A DNA stretch of 64,000 nt from Brassica napus (Eukaryota; Streptophyta; Magnoliopsida; Brassicales; Brassicaceae), in assembly GCF_020379485.1 (NCBI RefSeq), contig NC_063447.1:56905452-56969451 (forward strand), read 5' to 3'. Below are positions 56,028-64,000 of the stretch, piece after piece (within the stretch, counting starts at the first letter, position 1; the number at the start of each line of letters is the position of its first letter). The position numbers and the translations under genes are program-made. Below the pieces are notes generated by a model. It worked only from the letters and a program-made list of their open reading frames with translations, was not told the DNA's origin and made no database searches.

Positions 56028-57593
56028 TGTGACACCCCGACCAAGCATAGCTGAAATGGTCGGCGATATCATGACACTTGTCTCCAGCCACAAGGCCGAA
56101 ACAATGTGTCTTTAGGATCCCAGGACGTCTTTGACAAAAACCCACCAATATGAGCCGAACCTGAAATGAAGAAAGAAGGAGGGGTGAGCATTTCGACAAA
56201 TACTCAGTGAGGGAAGCTCTAGGAGCCCCGAAATCAATCACCAACAATCATCACACAACATAGCATAAGCATCTAACTTTAACATTCAGTAAATCGAAAG
56301 CAATCAACAAGAAACGAGGATAAACCCCGGCGGTGCCAACAATGAGACCACGCCACCTAAATCGGTACCCGCGTTCCTCATGTTGTCGCGCGAGAACTTT
56401 CATGTTGCGTTGTCTCCACGACATCACGCTGTCTCGCGCCTTCACGCAATCAAGTTACCGACATTGGTTCTCGCTTGATCCGCCACCATGTTCATACGTT
56501 CCACGTTGTCTCCACGACATCACGCTTCTACGTTACTTCATTTACAGGCACGCCGCATGCCCGCTTCGGTGATGAATCATGCCAACTCAAACGATTGCCA
56601 CATGACCCAACAAGAAACGATGTAACGCCCGAGACATACATATATGTCATTCCACCACGTTACACCGGCACACATAGACCTTAAGCCTTTCCCTAACTCA
56701 ATACATCTCCCAAATATATAAATATCATCCTCTTATAATAATAACCCCAATCAATACAATCATCACATTCAATCCTCAAACATCATGCAACCATATTTTA
56801 ACAACCTTAGCAATAGATCTATGTTTTTCACACATCAAGCATCAAGATATTTATATATATCATATGTATAGTTATTTATATTAGTAGATCTATAGAAAGT
56901 AACAAATAAGGATGAATGATCAACCTAAACACTTCTACCATGATGAGATAATAATAGAAGGAGATAGAGATTGCAACAAGCCCTCACCTTGGCCTTAGAT
57001 TTGAGAATGGAAAAGAGAGTAGAACCAGATCTGAAGCTTATAGCTTTCCACGAACCAGATCTACAACAAAAAGGATTGGTGCTACCACCAAAGAATCCGG
57101 GATGAGAGATCCAAGATAAAAGAGAACAAAGAGATGGAGGAAACGAGAACTAGGGTTCCTTACCTCACCAGCGACCAGATCTAGAAAGAAGACAAGGAGA
57201 GATCTGGACATAGAATTGGATCGGTTCATCGGGGATCTCCAACGGTTTGGCTCCAGCCTTCAGCAAACGGCGAACACCAAGGAGAGAGAGAGAGAGAGAG
57301 AGAGAGACGCAGGCGAGAGAGACGCAGGCGAGAGAGAACGAGAGAGAAGAAAAGAGAAACCTTGACGGCTAGGGTTTTTCAGATCTCTCTGGAACTCTGC
57401 AAGGCTTCGCTCTGATTTCTAATGGGAGAGAAGAGACGGAGGAGGCTCCTTTTTATAGGAAAAGAAGAGGAAACCTTAGGGTTTACTACACAGGCCAGAA
57501 AAGAAGGATAAAAGCTAATGAGCTTTGGTCTAAATCAAGTTAATAATCTAGAAAAACAAAACCATTCCGGTTTGGGAGAACCAGGATGTGACA
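56028..57593 (-). repeat. 3' LTR (1,566 bp)
   Basis: Left copy of the LTR pair. It contains a short GA run at about 57284-57306 where the right copy has an expanded one. Confidence 0.93.
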
Positions 57594-57745
57594 ACTCTAC
57601 CCCACTTAACTGGGAATTCGCCCCGAATTCCGAACGGAGCAAGGAGAAAACTCAACCATTAAGTAAGAGATTAGGAACTTGTTCAATTCATATTGGTTTG
57701 AGTCGAGACTGACCCTCTAGGTTAGGACTAGAGAGTCTTTCCTGG

Positions 57746-57757
57746 GCTCTGATACCA
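57746..57757 (-). other. Primer-binding site for initiator tRNA-Met
   Basis: TGGTATCAGAGC on the minus strand, two bases downstream of the 5' LTR. It is the standard first-strand primer site of many plant LTR retrotransposons and fixes the element's direction. Confidence 0.9.
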
Positions 57758-57759
57758 CT

Positions 57760-59011
57760 TGTGACACCCCGACCCAGCATAGCTGAAATGGTCGGCGATA
57801 TCATGACACTTGTCTCCAGCCACAAGGCCGAAACAATGTGTCTTTAGGATCCCAGGACGTCTTTGACAAAAACCCACCAATATGAGCCGAACCGGAAATG
57901 AAGGAAGAAGGAGGGGTGAGCATTTCGACAAATACTCAGTGAGGGAAGCTCTAGGAGCCTCGAAATCAATCACCAACAATCATCACACAACATAGCATAA
58001 GCATCTAACTTTAACATTCAGTAAATCGAAAGCAATCAACAAGAAACGAGGATAAACCCCGGCGGTGCCAACAATGAGACCACGCCACCTAAATCGGTAC
58101 CCGCGTTCCTCATGTTGTCGCGCGAGAACTTTCATGTTGCGTTGTCTCCACGACATCACGCTGTCTCGCGCCTTCACGTAATCAAGTTACCGACATTGGT
58201 TCTCGCTTGATCCGCCACCATGTTCATACGTTCCACGTTGTCTCCACGACATCACGCTTCTACGTTACTTCATTTACAGGCACGCCGCATGCCCGCTTCG
58301 GCGATGAATCATGCCAACTCAAACGATTTCCACATGACCCAACAAGAAACGATGTAACGCCCGAGACATACATATATGTCATTCCACCACGTTACACCGA
58401 CACACATAGACCTTAAGCCTTTCCCTAACTCAATACATCTCCCAAATATATAAATATCATCCTCTTATAATAATAACCCCAATCAATACAATCATCACAT
58501 TCAATCCTCAAACATCATGCAACCATATTTTAACAACCTTAGCAATAGATCTATGTTTTTCACACATCAAGCATCAAGATATTTATATATATCATATGTA
58601 TAGTTATTTATATTAGTAGATCTATAGAAAGTAACAAATAAGGATGAATGATCAACCTAGACACTTCTACCATGATGAGATAATAATAGAAGGAGATAGA
58701 GATTGCAACAAGCCCTCACCTTGGCCTTAGATCTGAAAATGGAAAAGAGAGTAGAACCAGATCTGAAGCTTATAGCTTTCCACGAACTAGATCTACAACA
58801 AAAAGGATTGGTGCTACCACCAAAGAATCGGGGATGAGAGATCCAAGATAAAAGAGAACAAAGAGATGGAGGAAACGAGAACTAGGGTTCCTTACCTCAC
58901 CAGCGACCAGATCTAGAAAGAAGACAAGGAGAGATCTGGACATAGAATTAGATCGGTTCATCGGGGATCTCCAACGGCTTGGCTCCAGCCTTCAGAAAAC
59001 GGCGAACACCA

Positions 59012-59102
<91 letters not shown>

Positions 59103-59371
59103 GCATGCGAGAGAGAACGAGAGAGAAGAAAAGAGAAACCTTGACAACTAGGGTTTTCAGATCTCTCTGGAACTCTGCAAGGTTTCGCTCTGATTTCTAA
59201 TGGGAGAGAAGAGATGGAGGAGGCTCTTTTTTATAGGAAAAGAAGAGGAAACCTTAGGGTTTACTACACGGGCCAGAAAAAAAGGATAAAAGCTAATGGA
59301 CTTTGGTCTAAATCAAGTTAATAATCTAGAAAAACAAAACCATTCCGGTTTGGAAGAACCGGGATGTGACA
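57760..59371 (-). repeat. 5' LTR (1,612 bp)
   Basis: Right copy of the LTR pair. It is longer than the left copy mainly because of the GA expansion at 59013-59100. Confidence 0.93.
59013..59100. repeat. (GA)n microsatellite in the 5' LTR
   Basis: About 44 uninterrupted GA units. The matching place in the other LTR has about 11, with an intervening ACGCAGGC duplication, so the array changed after insertion or during reverse transcription. Confidence 0.95.
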
Positions 59372-59499
59372 ATGTCAGTTTCTATATTTTTTCTTTTGCT
59401 AATTGTAATATTTCTTATTGAATATCAAAATGTACAAATGAATTACTCAGCATGAGCAGATACATATACTACTTGAATCTAATATGCTCAATCAAATTA

Positions 59500-60402
59500 T
59501 GTGTGAAACTAGAGAATAGAATCTATGTTTCTGTATTATTCAAAACATAAGGAGCCCTTTATATATAGAAAATTACACCGTCATAGAATAATGGAAAGAC
59601 TAAATAAAGGAAATACAAATATGGAAAGAGTACAAATCATAATCTAATAAGAAAAAGACAAAATGCCGATTCTCTCTTTTTCTATCTCCTCACGGTCGAC
59701 TCTCTCTCTCTCTCTAGCATTGGGCCGGTTATGGACATCCACAATATGATTTATAACACTCCCCCTTGGATGCCATAACCATACATGGATTGTAATACGC
59801 TTTAGATGTTGCCTCATTAAAACCTTACCAGGAAAACCCAGTGGGACAAAACCATGGTGAAGGAAAAAGAGTACAACACGTATTACTTCCCCTGTTCTGA
59901 ACAACTCGCGGCTGGCCTCATGAACAGCCAAGATCTCCGAATGGTTTGAAGATGTGGCCGCGATCGTCTGCTTCATGGAATGCCATGATATGGTCGTTCC
60001 ACCATGTGTGAAAACATAGCCTGTCTGTGATCGACCATTGTGTGGATCCGAAAGATAACCTGCATCAGCAAAATCAACTAAACCTTCTTTGTTTTGGTTA
60101 GTATAAAATAAACCCAAGTCTTTCGTTCCTTGCAGGTAACGAATAACATGCTTAATTATGTTCCAGTGCCTTTGGGTTGGACAAGAGCTTAATATAGACA
60201 ATAGATTCACGGCAAAACATATATCTGGTCGTGTGACTAGCCAGATACATCAAAGCTCCTAGGACACTGAGATATGGCACTTCGGGACCAAGGACATCTT
60301 TATCGTCCATCTTAGGACGAAACAGATCAGTGTCAAGGCTGAGGGACCTCATGAACATGGGGCTAGATAATGGGTGAGACTCGGCCATGTTGAATCTCTT
60401 GA
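59500..60402 (-). mobile_element. Ty1/copia fragment: RT/RNase H end and 3' LTR, cut by a CACTA element
   Basis: On the minus strand 60402-59900 encodes the end of copia pol. It has SVKRFNMAESHPLSSPM, then VLGALMYLASHTTRYM, a frame change near 60200, HWNIIKHVIRYLQGTKDLGL, and the RNase H part HSMKQTIAATSSNHSEILAV. The trailing FFLHHGFVPLGFPGK stretch and a purine tract precede the LTR at 59758-59500 (TG...CA ends). The frameshift makes it inactive. The rest of the element must lie beyond the CACTA insertion that starts at 60403. Confidence 0.9.
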
Positions 60403-60429
60403 CACTACAAGAAAACGTGCCCATAACAA

Positions 60430-60760
60430 CGAACATTTACGACGAAAATATTTCGTCGTAAATTTACATGGGCTTTACAACGAAATTACGAGGAGTCTAA
60501 CTTTCGTCGTAAACGCCTTGTAAATTTACGACGAACTGATTTCGTCGTAAACTCCTTGTAAGTTTACGACGAATGTACGTGGAATGAGAAATACGTCGTA
60601 ATCATTACATCGACATTACAACGAAGCATGTTACCGTTATATTTAGGTGAAAACGTGTATTAAATGTGCTTTAACTTACCTAATTTCGTCGTAAAGTCGT
60701 TGTAAATAATATGTTAAAACCATGTAAAATCCATGTAAAATATTCCTTGTAAAATCGTTG
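60430..60760. repeat. Subterminal transposase-binding-type repeats of the CACTA element
   Basis: TTTACGACGAA and TTCGTCGTAAA occur about eight times in both orientations, with related CCTTGTAA motifs between. Such clustered subterminal motifs are the binding sites of TNPA-like proteins in known CACTA elements. Confidence 0.85.
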
Positions 60761-60905
60761 TTATATTTCAACTACCCAACTCGAAAATTTCTCTATATAT
60801 ATGTCATTTCCCACAACTCTCTTCCTCACAACACACAAACGGGAGAAAAAAAAATCCGAAAAAAAAATCAGAAAAAAAGATTTCAAAAAAAAATCTAAGA
60901 AAAAA

Positions 60906-63900
60906 ATGGCCGGTGGCGGTAGTATTTACGAGTTACGGAGTTGGATGTATTTGCACAAAGATTCCGACGGGAGGGTGACGAACGCATTTCTGAGCGGGCT
61001 AGAGACATTCATGCACCAGGCGGGCTGTACACCGATCACACAGGAAAGCGGTAAGATGTTCTGCCCCTGTCGGAAATGCAAGAATTCAAAATTTGCACGT
61101 AGTGAAACTGTATGGAAGCATTTAGTAAACAAAGGATTTACACCACAATACTACATTTGGTATCAACATGGAGAGGGTTATGGGGGAAATGAAGCTAGTA
61201 GTAGTAATAATAATTTTGAGGATGGTCATCATAGTGAAGAACCGAATCGTTTGCATAATGAATATAATTATCATCAAGATCATGAGCAGATGGTAGATCA
61301 TGATAGGGTTCAAGATATGATTTGTGATGCATTTTTAGAAACAACTACAACAATAGCTGATGGAACTGAAAATGTAGAAGAACCTAATTTGGATGCAAAA
61401 AGGTTTTATGAAATGCTAGATGCTGCAAATCAACCAATCTACACTGGTTGTAGAGAAGGTCTCTCTAAATTGTCTCTAGCAGCTAGGATGATGAATATGA
61501 AAACGGATCATAATTTACCTGAGAATTGCATGGATGCATGGGCGGAGTTGTTTAAAGAGTATTTGCCAGAAGACAACGTGTCTGCTGAATCTTATTATGA
61601 GATTCAGAAATTGGTTTATAGTCTTGGGTTGCCTTCGGAGATGATTGATGTTTGCATCGACAACTACATGATCTACTGGAAAGAAGATGACAAGTTGGAA
61701 GAGTGTCGATTCTGCAAAAAACCACGATTCAAACCGCAAGGCCGTGGGAGGAATAGGGTACCGTACCAAAGGATGTGGTACCTACCAATTACAGACAGAT
61801 TGAAAAGATTATATCAATCTGAGAGGACTACTGCGTCGATGAGGTGGCATCCATCAGACGCAAGAGCGTGGAAACATTTCAACAAGGTACACGCAGATTT
61901 TGCTACAAATATTCAGAATGTCTATCTTGGGTTATGCACCGATGGATTTAGTACATTTGGAATGTCTGGTAGACAATATTCTTTGTGGCCAGTCATTCTT
62001 ACGCCGTACAATTTACCGCCGGATATGTGCATGGAACAAGAATTTCTATTTTTGACCATATTAATCCCTGGGCCGAAGCATCCAAAACGGTCTCTTGATG
62101 TTTTTCTTCAACCGTTGATAGAAGAGCTAAAGCAATTGTGGTCAAAAGGGGTGAGGACGTACGATTGTTCCTTGAAAAACAATTTTACGATGCGAGCAGT
62201 TCTGCTGTGCACGATAAGTGATTTCCCTGCTTATGGGATGTTGTCTGGCTGGACAACACATGGAAGATTATCTTGTCCATATTGTCTTGGATCGACGGAT
62301 GCTTTTCAACTGAAGAATGGTAGGAAGAGTTGTTGGTTTGACTGTCATCGTCGCTTCCTTCCACTTGCCCATCCGTACAGAAGAAATAAGACATTGTTTC
62401 GGCACAAAAAAATTGTCAGAGACGGTCCTCCTCCATATCTCACCGGCCAGCAGATCGAAGCAGACATTGATTATTACGGAGCTCAGGAAACAGTTAAAGT
62501 TGGAGGAAATTGGCATGTTCCTGGAAATATGCCTGATGGATATGGTGTGTCTCACAATTGGCATAAGAAGAGTATATTTTGGGAGCTACCCTATTGGAAG
62601 GATCTTCTCTTACGCCACAATCTGGATGTCATGCATATTGAGAAGAACTTTTTTGAGAACATCATGAATACATTACTTAACGTCCCTGGGAAGACAAAAA
62701 ATAACAAAAAGTCAAGGATGGACTTACCTGATATTTGCTCAAGAAGTGAGTTACATATCAAGAGCAATGAAAACGTTCCTGTTCCCATCTTCCGGTTGTC
62801 ATCAGAAGCCAAAACAACCTTGTTTGACTGGGTTGCATCAGAAGTTAAGTTTCCTGATGGTTATGTTTCAAATCTGTCAAGATGTGTTGAACGAGGTCAA
62901 AAGTTCTCCGGAATGAAGAGTCATGATTGTCATGTGTTTATGCAACGACTACTTCCATTTGCTTTTGCCGAGCTCCTTCCAGCAAATGTCCATGAAGCAC
63001 TTGCAGGTAATTATAAAACGTTAATATATATACATGCGTTATGAAATGTTATTAATTTGATTACTTTTGCAATATACAGCCATCGGCGCTTTTTTCAGAG
63101 ATCTCAGCACACGTACGTTCAAGGAAGAAGTCATCGAACAACTTCATCATAACATTCCGATCATATTGTGCAACCTGGAGAAGATATTTCCTCCTTCATT
63201 TTTTGACGTCATGGAGCATCTAGTTGTCCACCTACCGTATGAAGCATTGCTTCGTGGACCTGTTCACAACGGATGGATGTATCCGTATGAGCGATAGATG
63301 AAACATTTGAAGGGGAAAGCAAGAAATCTTGCAAAGGTGGAAGGTTCAATAGTTGCGGGAAGTTTGACAGCCGAAACATCTAACTTCACATCATACTACT
63401 TTGCTCCAACTGTTCGTACGAGGAAAAGAGTTCCTAGAAGATATGATGATGGTGGAGTACCGACATCATATCCAATTGATGGTGTTCCTGACATTTTCTG
63501 CGAAATTGCATGGTTTGGTGGTAAAACGAAAGAAGTATGGTGGTCATGTGAAGAGGATAAACATAGTGCCCACACTTATATTCTGCTCAACTGCGAGGAT
63601 GCAGTGACCCGTTATTTTGAAAGGTAAATATTTTTGTGAATGTTAATTATATGAATTGCAGTTAATTATGTATGACTTGATTATTTGTTTAATTTGCAGC
63701 ATGTTTGTATCTCAAGTTGCAGAAGCAATACCAGGAATATCTGCAACTGATGTGGACACACGTAAAGATAAGCACTTTGTCAAGTGGTTAAAATCACAGG
63801 TACGTAATATATCTCATACATTGATTAATTAAGTAAGTGTTTTGATACTTCAATATTAATTAAGAATAACTGCTTTTGGCAGGTTGATTATGACGATCCT

Positions 63901-64000
63901 TATTATCCCGTATGGTTTCACGAATTGGTTCAAGGTCCAGTTGCAAAGGTCACCACATCACCTATGTATTTCACACGAGGATTTACCTTTCACACATACG
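60906..64000 (+). pseudogene. TNP2-type CACTA transposase (4 exons visible, partial, one in-frame stop)
   Basis: Exons 60906-63006, 63080-63623, 63700-63799 and 63883 to beyond 64000 have GT-AG borders. The first exon holds the transposase-associated zinc-type domain (FCPCRKCKNSKFARSETVWK, near residues 50-75) and the tnp2 transposase domain (WMYLPITDRLKRLY-type region, HGRLSCPYCLG, LDVMHIEKNFFENIMNTLLN). Exon 2 carries DUF4218 (FFDVMEHLVVHLPYEALLRG), interrupted by TAG at 63295-63297 where an amino acid is expected between YPYER and MKHLKGKA. Exon 4 ends in RGFTFHTY, the start of the DUF4216 region. I chose ATG 60906 because the upstream in-frame stretch from 60801 is Lys-rich leader-like sequence. 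With the stop read as such, the protein is truncated after DUF4218 has begun. Confidence 0.88.

Larger units (their letters stand above)
56028..59371 (-). mobile_element. LTR retrotransposon made almost only of LTRs (166-bp interior)
   Basis: Two direct LTRs, 56028-57593 and 57760-59371, start TGTGACACC and end GATGTGACA as written on the plus strand. Only 166 bp separate them. ATGTC flanks the whole at 56023-56027 and 59372-59376, a perfect 5-bp target duplication. On the minus strand the primer-binding site TGGTATCAGAGC (57757-57746, complementary to initiator tRNA-Met) lies two bases inside the right LTR, and a purine-rich GTGGGGTAGAG tract precedes the left LTR. The element therefore reads right to left. 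No gag or pol is present. The LTRs are nearly the same apart from scattered changes and a GA-repeat length difference, so it is young and depends on another element's proteins. Confidence 0.95.
60403..64000 (+). mobile_element. CACTA (En/Spm) transposon with transposase gene, right end outside window
   Basis: Terminus CACTACAAGAAAACG at 60403, preceded by TGA (60400-60402), a candidate 3-bp target duplication whose partner lies off-window. A subterminal array of TTCGTCGTAAA-type motifs follows, then a TNP2-type transposase gene reading in the same direction. It is inserted in the copia pol fragment. Confidence 0.93.

Noticed and set aside
56028..59371. First read as two tandem gene-like repeats
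   Set aside because: The shared ends, primer-binding site, purine tract and 5-bp duplication show they are LTRs.
60801..60905. Earlier ATG for the CACTA transposase
   Set aside because: The added 35 residues are almost all Lys and read from an A-rich leader; the MAGGGSIYELRSWMYL start at 60906 fits the family.
1..64000. CRISPR arrays, rRNA genes, bacterial operons
   Set aside because: None seen; repeats present are minisatellites and transposon ends, and the genes are spliced plant genes.

Overview
This is plant nuclear DNA, almost certainly from a Brassicaceae species of the Brassica/Raphanus type. The genes are intron-rich with GT-AG borders, lie in AT-rich DNA full of transposable elements, and follow the order I recall for Arabidopsis thaliana chromosome 2 from about At2g33793 to At2g34000. 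The locus comparisons come from memory, not from a search.

Layout. 1-4624: eroded, gag-only Ty1/copia-type element with its 3' LTR. 6334-8142: ASY4-like meiotic coiled-coil gene. 8540-9010: DC1-domain pseudogene. 9324-10442 (-): plastid ribosomal protein S5. 14444-14953: SPL3 with a miR156 site in its 3' UTR. 15324-17045 (-): mitochondrial basic amino acid carrier BAC1. 17181: tRNA-Lys. 17610-18112 (-): a gene tail cut by a transposon. 18983-19631: small OB-fold protein. 20818-21627 (-): E6-like secreted protein. 24811-25254 (-): small conserved protein. 26264-28897 (-): ETTIN/ARF3 with two tasiR-ARF sites. 29.7-40.5 kb: transposon-rich, with a 27-bp minisatellite element, a complete 3.07-kb non-autonomous CACTA element, a dead RABA1h-like fragment and a tRNA-Pro. 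40803-46222: a nearly intact LINE with a perfect target-site duplication. 46831-48192: UGT89A-type glycosyltransferase. 48.98-50.35 kb: long-inverted-repeat element with a hAT MITE nested in it. 50960-52066 (-): IQD9-like gene with an in-frame stop. 53282-54056: hAT-like element. 55541-56002: ATL-type RING gene. 56028-59371: LTR element with ~1.6-kb LTRs and only 166 bp between them. 59500-60402 (-): copia fragment. 60403 to the window end: a CACTA element with a TNP2-type transposase gene.

Biology. SPL3 (miR156) and ARF3 (TAS3 tasiR-ARF) are two small-RNA-controlled genes of vegetative phase change and organ polarity, about 11 kb apart with both control sites kept. The other genes are housekeeping (plastid translation, arginine/ornithine transport, meiotic axis) or single enzymes and regulators, with no operon-like organisation. 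Missing or broken neighbours (RABA1h, the gene at 17.6-18.1 kb) fit fractionation after the Brassica genome triplication.

Best leads: the LTR element that is almost all LTR; seven 16-26-bp inserts flanked by 13-18-bp direct repeats, mostly T- or A-rich, that look like extreme 5'-truncated retroposition scars; the intact CACTA and LINE insertions each carrying a single lesion or none; and the premature stop in the IQD9-like gene.
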